A stretch of 61,417 bases of DNA from Saprospiraceae bacterium (GTDB lineage: Bacteria > Bacteroidota > Bacteroidia > Chitinophagales > Saprospiraceae), in contig JAHDEC010000022.1 in the NCBI GenBank assembly GCA_020629035.1, forward strand, positions 4,238 through 65,654. The letters run 5' to 3'. The notes beneath the pieces are model-generated. The model worked only from the letters and a program-made list of their open reading frames with translations. It was not told where the DNA came from and did not search any database. Both the position numbers and the translations under genes were made by a program. Of this stretch, positions 53,904-61,417 are shown piece by piece; positions within the stretch are counted from its first letter, which is position 1; every line of letters begins with the position of its first letter.

Positions 53904-54875
53904 TTATCTAATTGAGGTAGAATCTAACCTTACGTTCATACCTGAAACTAGGCCTCGACCATTTCTTACATTTGAGCGATCAAGAACAACCTCTTCAGAG
54001 TTGTATGAGTTTGCACTAATTGCATTAGATATTGCTTTATGGTAAGAATAATACTCTTCTGTGACTGAGTATAATAAGAAATGTAAAAATTTATGCTCAT
54101 TCTCTCGGATATCTATTTCTTCCTCAGCTGTAAAAGTAGCTGTGATAAATTCGTCTTCTTCTAAATCATCTGCATCAACTAAAAAGCCATACATATCTTT
54201 TAATTCAAAACAAGCCTTTTGCCCTGTTGAGAAATAATAATCAACGTGATTGTAAAAGTTGTTGGTATAGGTACCAATAACTGGCGCCCCTAAATCAATA
54301 GTAACTTCTCTTAATAATGGAATGATATGATAGAATCTTGTTGCATCCAGATCTTCGCTATCCCTTTCTACATCCAATTGTACATTATAAGTGTACAGTC
54401 TGAGTTTAGGATTGTCTTGATTTTTTTCTTCATCAAAATTAACTATGTTAATAAACTCAAATTTTGGCTCAGGTGGGATTTTTGTTATGGCATCAACTGC
54501 ATTAACATCTTCATAAGGTGGAGTAACAGAAACAGTGTAAAGTTCTCCTGGAAAAATATTCATCCCTTCTTCCCTTGTGAAAACTGCGGTATGACTCAAT
54601 TCTCCTTTATGACTATATTTCAATGGATAAACACCCTCGGAAGATGAAACATTAACAATGGTGTTTTCATCAATGTCTAAATACTCGTAATCATTTAACA
54701 ACGGAATGGTGGAGGAAACCTCTACAGAAACTTGCTCGCCAGGAATCAACTCACTCATGACGAATAACTTTTGACTGGTATTTTTAACTAGACCACTAGC
54801 ATCTTCTCTACAACTAATGTTTATTAGGCAGCACAGTGTAATTAACGAAAATAATATCTTCTTTGGTTTTACCAA
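53904..54875 (-). CDS. DUF4249 lipoprotein paired with the TonB receptor
   Basis: A 323-residue lipoprotein with signal LINISC (Cys22) followed by a beta-rich body (FVMSELIPGEQVSVEVSSTIPL, GELYTVSVTPPYEDVNAVDAITKIP) and a C-terminal GLVSGMNVRLDS. This matches the DUF4249 family, which almost always follows a TonB receptor of the FecA type in Bacteroidota and probably binds its ligand at the outer membrane. The start is the TTG at 54875: no ATG is available near the signal peptide. It ends in front of a run of 13 A on the plus strand (T on the coding strand), possibly part of a weak terminator. Confidence 0.87.
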   Translation of the reverse strand: MVKPKKILFSLITLCCLINISCREDASGLVKNTSQKLFVMSELIPGEQVSVEVSSTIPLLNDYEYLDIDENTIVNVSSSEGVYPLKYSHKGELSHTAVFTREEGMNIFPGELYTVSVTPPYEDVNAVDAITKIPPEPKFEFINIVNFDEEKNQDNPKLRLYTYNVQLDVERDSEDLDATRFYHIIPLLREVTIDLGAPVIGTYTNNFYNHVDYYFSTGQKACFELKDMYGFLVDADDLEEDEFITATFTAEEEIDIRENEHKFLHFLLYSVTEEYYSYHKAISNAISANSYNSEEVVLDRSNVRNGRGLVSGMNVRLDSTSIR

Positions 54876-54993
54876 TATAGGGTTATTTTATTTTGGTCAC
54901 TCGTTTCACTTATAAAAATACAATAAGTAATCCTTCTTCCCTAATTTAATATAAAAAATCAATAAATTTTGGAAAAAGTTTAACACTATTCTG

Positions 54994-57648
54994 TTAAAAT
55001 GACATTGAAAAGCTAAATGTGGGTACTATTGCAAGAAAACTTACCGTTTCAGCACCAAAGCTTGTGGGCTCAAAATTCCTAACCAAGTCCATATACAATG
55101 GGTTTCGTCTATTATAAACATTGTAGGCTCCAAAGGTTATTTTTTGTCTACCCCATGTGTAATTGTTAAACAAACTAATGCCTACATCCATTCGGTGATA
55201 TGGTTGAAATCTAACATCATTTTTTTCATCATAAATGAGGATGATAGTGACATCTCCATTAGGCAACAAAATTTCGGTGTAATCGGTTGGAATTGATATC
55301 GGGTTTCCGGAACCATAAACCCAATTTACCGATAGTTCGACATTATCATTAAGTGAATAGACAGCATTTAATTTTACTGCATGTCTTCTATCAAAACGAT
55401 AATGAAAAGTATCTGCTTTAGCAAAACCATCAAAAGTTCTAAATGCCTTAGACCAAGTATAATTTGCACCAAATGTAAATCTTCCTAAGTTTTTGTTTAA
55501 TGAAGTCTCGACACCATAGGCTTCTCCCTGCCCAATTGGAACATTGGTTTGCCAATTTTGTAACTCAGCAATCCGTAAACTACTACTCTCATTAAATCTG
55601 GCTAAATCACTTAATTTCTTATAATATGCTTCTATCCCAAATTGTGTTGATTTAGACAATTGTTGATGGTACTCAAGCGATGCAATCCAAGCTTTTTCTG
55701 GGGGTATATTGCTAGTAGTCGGTATCCATACATCTAAAGGCAAACCTACTCCAGTATTTGACAACAAATGTGAATATTGGGATAACCTACTATACGATGC
55801 TCTAAAAGTTGAACCTCCGTTTTCATACATTAATGAAGCTCGAGGCTCGGGAATAATATAGGTGGTTGAATCTACTGAATGAAAGGCCTGGTTTAAGCCT
55901 ATATTAAGCCTCCATCTCTTTGATAACTTTAGCTGATCTTCAAAATAAAGTCGCATTTCACTTCCAACAAATGTTTCTTGCTCAAACAAGGAGTACAACG
56001 CCGCTTTATCTACATTTTCGTCATCAGGTATTTCATTATCAATGTCATTGGTAATAAACAGCCCTGGTCTATATCTATGTCTTACTAGATCATATCCAAA
56101 TCTAAAGGTATGATTGCTCGAATAAATCCAATCTACATTTGTTTTAAGTCCTATGTCTTGTATGCCTGTATTATAAAGCTTTGCTCTAAAATATCTGGTA
56201 GTTAGCGAATCTTGTTCATTTCGATTTTCATATTTTACTAAGTCAAATGCTTCAAAATTGTACCTCGAAATATAGAGTGAAGATTTCACGAAAATAGAAT
56301 TTGACGCTTGCCAGTTCCAACGAATAGTCCCTAATGTATTTTGAAATTCCCAGTCTAAATTATTTTCATCTTCAACGTTATTTTCATCGTCTAATAAAGC
56401 AACATCGTTTCTAAAAACATCACGACCATTGAAAAAACTAACAAACAGTTTATTGCGCTTATTTAGCGTGAAGTTCATCTTTGCATTCATGTCATAGAAA
56501 TATGCATTGGTTGCATTTGACTCATTACTGGAACTAGTGTTTCTGGCATATAGATTAATCCACGGGTCTAGATAAGTCCGTCTTGCACTAATTAAATATG
56601 AAGATTTGTCTTTAGTAAAGGGCCCCTCTATCGCTGCTTTTGCAGAAATTAAACCAATGGAAGCATGGGTTCTAAATTCTTTGTTATTTCCTTCCCTAGT
56701 AATCACATCTAACACTGAAGATAATCTCCCACTGTATCGAGATGGAAACCCTGCTTTATATAACTTAGTTGACTTTACTACATCTGAATTAAATATTGAA
56801 AATACGCCTAAGGCATGATTTACATTATATACAGGAATTCCGTCTAACATCACTAAATTGTGATTAATCGAGCCACCCCTCACAGACATACCTCCAAAAC
56901 CATCTGCACCAGTATTGATACCAGGCTTCATATAAGCCATCCTTACCACATCGGGTTCGCCAGCCAGTGGTACAGAAGATCTCAATTCATCGATACTAAT
57001 TTCTTCAACATCTGCATTTTCCGATTCAATTGTTTCAGATGACTCTATGACAAGTACTTCGTTTAGCTGAACATTAGGATTAAGCAAAACATTGATCTGT
57101 TCATCCTTTGTAATCGTAATGTCAACGATTTCAATTTTGTATCCTAGGTATGAATAATAAATATGCTTCTCTCCCGCTTTTACTTTGAAGCTGTAAAAAC
57201 CGTACTCATTAGCCGTTGTTCCAAAGGATTTATCGTGCAAATAAACACTTCCAAAAGGCAGTCGTTCTCCAGAAATGGCATCTGAAATGTAACCACTTAT
57301 TGTATGCTCTTTACTTTGATCAATTTCTTCTGTTTTTACAAGTACGATTTGATTACCAATAATCCTGTATTTTACTCCAGTCCCTTCTAAAATCTCTTCT
57401 AATACTCGTCCGACAGGTTTACCTCTGGATACAACATTGACCAACTTATCTTCTTCAAAAATTTCATCCTGAAAAGAGATATTAACACCAGACTTTCTAC
57501 TGATTTCTTTTATTATTTGACTTAAAGGCAGGTTAGTAGCTGAATAAACAATCCTAATCTCATCAGGTAACTCTGATTGAGCAAATGTTTCGTTTGCATA
57601 GAAAACTAGCACAAACAATATACAAATAATACGAAGCGTTTGCTTCAT
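54994..57648 (-). CDS. TonB-dependent receptor with STN domain (FecA-like)
   Basis: An 884-residue outer-membrane transducer-receptor. The signal peptide ends about residue 23 (TFAQ). Residues ~30-105 are an STN domain (LPLSQIIKEISRKSGVNISFQDEIF, GVKYRIIGNQIVLVK), which contacts the anti-sigma factor. A CarboxypepD_reg-like domain (~112-195: GYISDAISGERLPFGSVYLHD), the plug (~210-330: MSVRGGSINHNLVMLDGIPVYN) and the barrel (YRFDRRHAVKLNAVYSL) follow, ending LAIVPTFSFSMSF. With the upstream fecR-like and sigma genes and the downstream DUF4249 gene this is a cell-surface signalling uptake system. The ligand is unknown. Confidence 0.92.
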   Translation of the reverse strand: MKQTLRIICILFVLVFYANETFAQSELPDEIRIVYSATNLPLSQIIKEISRKSGVNISFQDEIFEEDKLVNVVSRGKPVGRVLEEILEGTGVKYRIIGNQIVLVKTEEIDQSKEHTISGYISDAISGERLPFGSVYLHDKSFGTTANEYGFYSFKVKAGEKHIYYSYLGYKIEIVDITITKDEQINVLLNPNVQLNEVLVIESSETIESENADVEEISIDELRSSVPLAGEPDVVRMAYMKPGINTGADGFGGMSVRGGSINHNLVMLDGIPVYNVNHALGVFSIFNSDVVKSTKLYKAGFPSRYSGRLSSVLDVITREGNNKEFRTHASIGLISAKAAIEGPFTKDKSSYLISARRTYLDPWINLYARNTSSSNESNATNAYFYDMNAKMNFTLNKRNKLFVSFFNGRDVFRNDVALLDDENNVEDENNLDWEFQNTLGTIRWNWQASNSIFVKSSLYISRYNFEAFDLVKYENRNEQDSLTTRYFRAKLYNTGIQDIGLKTNVDWIYSSNHTFRFGYDLVRHRYRPGLFITNDIDNEIPDDENVDKAALYSLFEQETFVGSEMRLYFEDQLKLSKRWRLNIGLNQAFHSVDSTTYIIPEPRASLMYENGGSTFRASYSRLSQYSHLLSNTGVGLPLDVWIPTTSNIPPEKAWIASLEYHQQLSKSTQFGIEAYYKKLSDLARFNESSSLRIAELQNWQTNVPIGQGEAYGVETSLNKNLGRFTFGANYTWSKAFRTFDGFAKADTFHYRFDRRHAVKLNAVYSLNDNVELSVNWVYGSGNPISIPTDYTEILLPNGDVTIILIYDEKNDVRFQPYHRMDVGISLFNNYTWGRQKITFGAYNVYNRRNPLYMDLVRNFEPTSFGAETVSFLAIVPTFSFSMSF

Positions 57649-57699
57649 TATTGAGGTTTTGGGCTACATCAAAAATGCTTAAAGATAAGCTATGTGGAA

Positions 57700-58722
57700 T
57701 TAATCCTTGCAAGAAATTTCTACAAGAGCATAATTCTTATCATTGAATCTGTCAAATATCATGCCTTGTGCAGATAATAGAATAACAAACAGATCATTTA
57801 ATGATACATTGCTTAGATCGGGAGAGGTGAAATGACAATTTGCAGGTACCTTAGTTTTGATGTCAATATTGACTCCATAGAAACTTTCGATATCCGAAAT
57901 TACTTTATTTATAGGTGTACTATTAAACGATAAACCATTTTCTAACCATTTAACTGCGTTAGGGTCTATCTTTTTATTGACTTTAATACTTTGTTTTTTA
58001 GGATTATAAACTAACTGCTCACCAGCTTTGAGTGAATAATCTTTACTATTATAATTAACATTTATGCTACCTTCAATTAAATCTATTTGAACCGTTTTGT
58101 TCCATTTTACATTGAAACTCGTTCCAGTAACCACAATATTTAAATCTCCTACTTCAACACTAAATGGCAAATCAGGATTTTTAGCCACATCATAAAAAAC
58201 TTGGCCTCTTAGTAAACTTGTCTTTCTATTCTTTTTGTCAAATTTGGATGAAATGTCAACTGAAGCATTGGGTGCTAAAGTAAGTTTTGTCCCATCTGAA
58301 AGAACTTCATGAGAAGCTAAAGTATTTGTGTTGGTAAAGTTTTCTGTACTATCTGTGTTAAGAAACAAAAAAGAAAGAGCCACCAATATTAAACCTATTG
58401 CAGCAAATGACAAAATTCTTCTTCTACTGAAGATAGAAACAACTTTTGGCTCTGTTGGTATCGTATTTGAAATCGAAACAACTTTTGGTTGTTCCACTTG
58501 ATTTGCTACCCTATTTTGGAATTTAGCAAAAGCTGAGTTTGCATCAAATTTTTCTGTAGACTTATATTGACTAGCGTCATCCCATATATTCTTAATCATG
58601 TCAGCCTCCTGTGATAAGTCAGGATTTTGCTGAAGGAATTCATTCAAAGGCATTTTGTTAGCTAATGAATCATCATTAGTTAACTCCTTCAGGATAGATA
58701 ATATGAGTTCGTTATTTGGCAT
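57700..58722 (-). CDS. FecR-family anti-sigma factor
   Basis: About 340 residues from the ATG at 58722; a GTG two codons upstream is an alternative. A cytoplasmic N-terminal sigma-binding region (~1-100) is followed by one membrane helix (~105-125: AAIGLILVALSFLFLN), then the periplasmic FecR domain (DGTKLTLAPNASVDISSKFD, SLLRGQVFYDVAKNPDLPFSVEVGD, VTGTSFNVKWN) and a C-terminal DUF4974 segment (NKVISDIESFYGVNIDIK). It transmits the receptor signal to the sigma factor. It lies between the receptor and sigma genes with gaps of about 50 bp. Confidence 0.92.
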   Translation of the reverse strand: MPNNELILSILKELTNDDSLANKMPLNEFLQQNPDLSQEADMIKNIWDDASQYKSTEKFDANSAFAKFQNRVANQVEQPKVVSISNTIPTEPKVVSIFSRRRILSFAAIGLILVALSFLFLNTDSTENFTNTNTLASHEVLSDGTKLTLAPNASVDISSKFDKKNRKTSLLRGQVFYDVAKNPDLPFSVEVGDLNIVVTGTSFNVKWNKTVQIDLIEGSINVNYNSKDYSLKAGEQLVYNPKKQSIKVNKKIDPNAVKWLENGLSFNSTPINKVISDIESFYGVNIDIKTKVPANCHFTSPDLSNVSLNDLFVILLSAQGMIFDRFNDKNYALVEISCKD

Positions 58723-58781
58723 AGACACTCTTAAGACACGGAGTATTTAAAATACCCCTATTCAAAAGATGTTAATTTTTA

Positions 58782-59330
58782 TTAATATTTTTCATAATAT
58801 ATTTCCATCTTACTTCTAAGCAATTTTAATGCCTTACTTATCTGATTCTCGACGGTTTTGACAGAAATCTCCAATTTATTGGCAATTTCTTTATAGCTCA
58901 GTTCTTCAAATCTACTCAAAATAAAAACTAATCTGCACTTTTCAGGTAATTCGTCAATACAAATAGTTATATAATCTTCAAGCTCATTTTTTTGCATGGT
59001 GTGTGTAACATTATACTCATCACCCCTATTAGTTACGCCTTCATCCACTTCATCAAAAATCTGCTTATTAGCTCTAAGCCAGTTTAATGACCTATTTACA
59101 ATTGAACGAAATAAATAAGATTTAATTGAGCTTGTAATATTTAAAGTTTCACGCTTGTTCCAAATTTCTAAAAATAAATCTTGCACAAGGTCTTCGGCTA
59201 CTTCTCGCTTCTTAACAACTCTTATACTACGCAGACAAAGCATTTCGAAATAATCATTGAAAAGATACTCAATTCCTTTCTGATTATTCTGTTTTAAATA
59301 ATTTAATATTTGATCTTGTCTATCTAGCAT
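58782..59330 (-). CDS. RNA polymerase sigma-70 factor, ECF subfamily
   Basis: About 182 residues from the ATG at 59330; ATG at 59354 and TTG at 59369 are alternatives, less like the family N-terminus. Region 2 reads FNDYFEMLCLRSIRVVKKREVAEDLVQDLFLEIWNKRE and SYLFRSIVNRSLNW (split by family positions); region 4 has LPEKCRLVFILSRFEELSYKEIA and the helix-turn-helix LEISVKTVENQISKALK. It belongs to the Bacteroidota FecI-like group that is controlled by FecR. It probably drives transcription of the receptor operon. A divergent lipoprotein gene begins 81 bp away. Confidence 0.92.
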   Translation of the reverse strand: MLDRQDQILNYLKQNNQKGIEYLFNDYFEMLCLRSIRVVKKREVAEDLVQDLFLEIWNKRETLNITSSIKSYLFRSIVNRSLNWLRANKQIFDEVDEGVTNRGDEYNVTHTMQKNELEDYITICIDELPEKCRLVFILSRFEELSYKEIANKLEISVKTVENQISKALKLLRSKMEIYYEKY

Positions 59331-59410
59331 CAAGTGTTGAAATAATAATTGCATAAAAGTAGCATACAAATCCTTACAAGTTTATTTTAGCGTCAATAAA
59401 TTCGAAAATT

Positions 59411-60187
59411 TTGAAACTAAAGAAATTAATACTTTTAATACCCTTCATATATTTATACGCATGTAATTCAAAAAGTAATGAAAAAACTGGGGAAATAACT
59501 ACAAATGATTTTTCTGACGCAACTACTGCTCAAAAAACGACAAATATCACCCCCTTACTTTATGAAGACATTTATAAAGATGTGGGTATAACTGGGATAA
59601 ATTATTCCAATGGTCAATTTGATCTTGACTTTCTAGGGGAATCTATGAGGCTGGGAGCTCAGGATCCAAATTCTTCAGATTTCTTGAAAAGTACGGCTAT
59701 CGGTCATCATATTGAAATCCATATTTTAGGGAAAGACTGCATTGAAGCAAATGGGACACCTATTAAGTATGCCTTAGAAGATGGTGTCCATGATCTTGTT
59801 GTCTTCAGTTCCACCAGTCACAATATAAGTGTAAAAAATCCTAAAGCCCAGATTGCAGCTCGAGTTACCATTGCCAATGGTAAGTTAGTGAATGGAGAGA
59901 TGATACCTTATTCTTATATATTATCTAACTGTAATGTAAACCAGCATGTAAACAGTGATGGCACCGCTATCTTTGATTTTTATATTCGAGGAGCTACCTT
60001 AGGTTTGAGTCATATGGTAGAATTAACATTGAATGGGAAGTCCTTTGCGATTAACAAGTGGCAACCTGTGGTTTTACATGGTCTTAAAAAAGGTGATAAC
60101 TTATTGGAAGTCAAATTAAGGAATAATATCGGAGGAATTGTGGAGTCTCCCGTTCTGCCACTTCAAGTTAACTACTTTATGGAGTAA
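59411..60187 (+). CDS. Lipoprotein of unknown function, divergent from the sigma factor gene
   Basis: A 258-residue protein with a lipoprotein signal (YLYAC, Cys18) and a Ser/Thr-rich linker. The mature part is beta-rich: ITGINYSNGQFDLDFLGESMRLG, GHHIEIHILGKDCIEA, GVHDLVVFSSTSHNISVK, and two Ig-like ends (MVELTLNGKSFAINKW, NLLEVKLRNNIGGI). I recognise no named family. The start is the TTG at 59411; no ATG in frame would give the signal peptide. It could be part of the adjacent FecI/FecR regulon, but nothing in the sequence proves this. Confidence 0.68.
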   Translation: MKLKKLILLIPFIYLYACNSKSNEKTGEITTNDFSDATTAQKTTNITPLLYEDIYKDVGITGINYSNGQFDLDFLGESMRLGAQDPNSSDFLKSTAIGHHIEIHILGKDCIEANGTPIKYALEDGVHDLVVFSSTSHNISVKNPKAQIAARVTIANGKLVNGEMIPYSYILSNCNVNQHVNSDGTAIFDFYIRGATLGLSHMVELTLNGKSFAINKWQPVVLHGLKKGDNLLEVKLRNNIGGIVESPVLPLQVNYFME

Positions 60188-60198
60188 GATTTTTTTGT

Positions 60199-61173
60199 TC
60201 AATGTCTTGTTGAGTATGGAATATCGGCATCTGTCAGCGACTCTAAGAAATGGATTAAATCTATTTTTTGCTGTTCAGTAAAATTGATGGGCTCAAGCAT
60301 TAGTGTATCCATGTTTATTGGCTTGTCGACAAAATCGTAGGGATTGCTGTAGAAATCAATAACTTCTTCTAATGTTTTAAACATTCCATTGTGCATATAA
60401 GGGCCTGTAATTGCGACATTCCTTAAGCCTGGAACCTTAAATTTTCCTAGATCAGCGGAATCTTTTGTAATTTCAAATCTTCCTTTATCATTTAATGCTT
60501 GCCCATCAAAAAGTCCGATATTTCTAAATTCATCACTTGTGAAATCAGGTCCAAAGTGACATTCGAAACATTTGAATTCATCAGCAATAAATATTTCTCT
60601 CCCTCTTAATTGCGAGGGATTTAAAGCTGTCGTGTCTCTATCTGTCAACCATAGATCTGCCGGAGATGATCCATTACTTTCTAGAGTTAATTGAAAGGAT
60701 GCTAATGCATCTAAAACATTGGTGGAGTCTGGTGAGCTCTGGTAAATTTGAGTAAACAATCGAATATAGGATGTATCCTCTTCGATTCTTTGTACTGCTT
60801 CTTTAAAAGGCAAATTCATTTCGTCTGGATGCTCTATAGGCCCGATAGCTTGCTCCTCTAGACTTGAAGCTCTCCCGTCATAGAAAAAGTACGGTCTATT
60901 CTTCATATTCATTATAGAAGGCGTATTTCTAAAGCTTAGTCGTCCTTCTACACCTTTAGAAATGCTTAGCGTATCAGCAAAAGCATGATTAGGCTTATGG
61001 CAACTGGCGCAAGAAATAGATCTATCAGAAGAAAGAATTGTATCAAAAAATAGTTTTTTCCCTAAATCGGCCTTGGTAATTATCTGATTGGTGGTAGGTG
61101 TAAATTCGGCTTGTAGACTTGCCATGGCAATAAATCCTACAACTAATAAACCAATGGAAAATATAAGCTTCAT
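60199..61173 (-). CDS. Di-haem cytochrome c peroxidase family protein
   Basis: A 324-residue periplasmic enzyme with an N-terminal signal segment (residues 1-22). Two haem-binding motifs are present: Cys55-x-x-Cys58-His59 in ISCASCHKPNH and Cys202-x-x-Cys205-His206 in KCFECHFGPD. The axial and active-site region includes DGRASSLEEQAIGPI, PEEMN-like HPDEMN, FKVPGLRNVAITGPYMHNG and FKTLEEVIDFY, all typical of the CcpA/MauG superfamily. It would reduce hydrogen peroxide with electrons from a small cytochrome such as the one at 25897. It is convergent with the lipoprotein gene, 11 bp away. Confidence 0.93.
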   Translation of the reverse strand: MKLIFSIGLLVVGFIAMASLQAEFTPTTNQIITKADLGKKLFFDTILSSDRSISCASCHKPNHAFADTLSISKGVEGRLSFRNTPSIMNMKNRPYFFYDGRASSLEEQAIGPIEHPDEMNLPFKEAVQRIEEDTSYIRLFTQIYQSSPDSTNVLDALASFQLTLESNGSSPADLWLTDRDTTALNPSQLRGREIFIADEFKCFECHFGPDFTSDEFRNIGLFDGQALNDKGRFEITKDSADLGKFKVPGLRNVAITGPYMHNGMFKTLEEVIDFYSNPYDFVDKPINMDTLMLEPINFTEQQKIDLIHFLESLTDADIPYSTRH

Positions 61174-61200
61174 TATTCTCTACTAATTATGCTAAAATAC

Positions 61201-61212
61201 TGGTTTAAACCA
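61201..61212. promoter_or_regulatory. 12-bp perfect palindrome in the peroxidase leader
   Basis: TGGTTTAAACCA is fully self-complementary and lies between the -7 box at 61235-61242 and the peroxidase start. It may be an operator, but no regulator can be named. Confidence 0.35.
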
Positions 61213-61234
61213 CTTTAAAAGACTTCTTAATTTG

Positions 61235-61242
61235 CAAAAGTA
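61235..61242 (-). promoter_or_regulatory. -7 promoter box (TACTTTTG)
   Basis: Exact TAnnTTTG on the minus strand, about 62 bp upstream of the cytochrome c peroxidase start. Confidence 0.5.
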
Positions 61243-61324
61243 TTTAATAAAAGTTTTTTGTAGGGCAAGATTAGGTAGATATCTTAGATTAGATCAAGCC
61301 TAAATCTAATTAACTCTTCTTGGC

Positions 61325-61359
61325 ATAAAAAAAGGGACAAATCATAAGAAATGTCCCTT
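61325..61359 (-). terminator. Terminator of the tRNA-His gene
   Basis: On the minus strand an 8-bp stem (61359-61352 with 61339-61332) and a 12-nt loop are followed by a run of seven T, directly after the tRNA. Confidence 0.8.
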
Positions 61360-61364
61360 AAACG

Positions 61365-61417
61365 GGTGGATGATGGGATTCGAACCCACGACCCTCGGTA
61401 CCACAAACCGATGCTCT
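61365..61417 (-). tRNA. tRNA-His (anticodon GUG), 5' part outside the window
   Basis: The 3' two-thirds of a tRNA on the minus strand: anticodon stem TCGGT/ACCGA around loop TTGTGGT (anticodon GTG), T-arm with GGTTCGAATCC, acceptor 3' strand CATCCAC and discriminator C, as expected for tRNA-His. The D-arm and 5' acceptor strand lie past the window end. Confidence 0.93.

Overview
The window is chromosomal DNA from an AT-rich member of the Bacteroidota, most likely a Saprospiria-like or flavobacterium-like marine or sludge organism. The clues are several proteins with type IX secretion (T9SS) C-terminal sorting domains, SprB repeats, a PorP/SprF-family protein, TonB-dependent receptors with carboxypeptidase-regulatory-like N-termini, a FecR/ECF-sigma cassette with DUF4249, TAnnTTTG-type -7 promoter boxes, and almost no Shine-Dalgarno sequences. 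No phage, integrase, insertion sequence or CRISPR array was seen, and no gene-free stretch exceeds about 250 bp.

Layout. 1-5113: two tandem, acidic, cysteine-rich T9SS cargo proteins made of alternating ~92-residue A and B repeats; this is the least familiar material here. 5168-9140: an eIF1/SUI1-like factor, then a lipoprotein plus TonB receptor operon behind a perfect palindromic operator of Fur/Zur style, then a small lipoprotein. 9209-16950: housekeeping and envelope genes (prmC, a sulfotransferase, cytidine deaminase, a ParE/RelE-type toxin-antitoxin pair, kdsB, a LysM protein, a cystathionine beta-synthase-like enzyme, an NlpC/P60 peptidase, PorP/SprF). 16953-24802: two glycosyltransferases, an ABC ATPase with a DUF389 membrane protein, a VOC protein, a serine hydrolase and a DASH-type cryptochrome. 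24875-26262: a lipoprotein, SCO1 and cytochrome c operon. 26259-35680: a secreted endonuclease/exonuclease/phosphatase-fold protein, a YD-like lipoprotein, leuS and a large P-domain/MAM/SprB cargo protein.

35683-46620: an EI24 membrane protein and an unknown partner, rpsP, mutS, a thioredoxin-headed SprB/PKD cargo protein and ffh. 46870-50144: a CHAP hydrolase, an unusual propeller-SprB-OmpA protein and an orphan NarL-type response regulator. 50146-53227: an operon of an unknown protein, a gamma-glutamyltransferase carrying an apparent one-base frameshift, a YfiT/DinB thiol transferase and a DUF983 protein. 53466-61417: a small membrane protein, tRNA-Ser(UGA), a FecI/FecR/FecA-like signalling cassette with DUF4249, an unknown lipoprotein, a di-haem cytochrome c peroxidase and the 3' part of tRNA-His(GUG).

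Working together: five genes encode large surface proteins for the T9SS, and SprB-type modules recur in three proteins, so much of the window serves the cell surface. Two TonB-dependent uptake systems have visible regulatory logic: one has a palindromic operator over its promoter, the other a sigma/anti-sigma pair. Functions come from protein motifs read by eye; no database search was possible.
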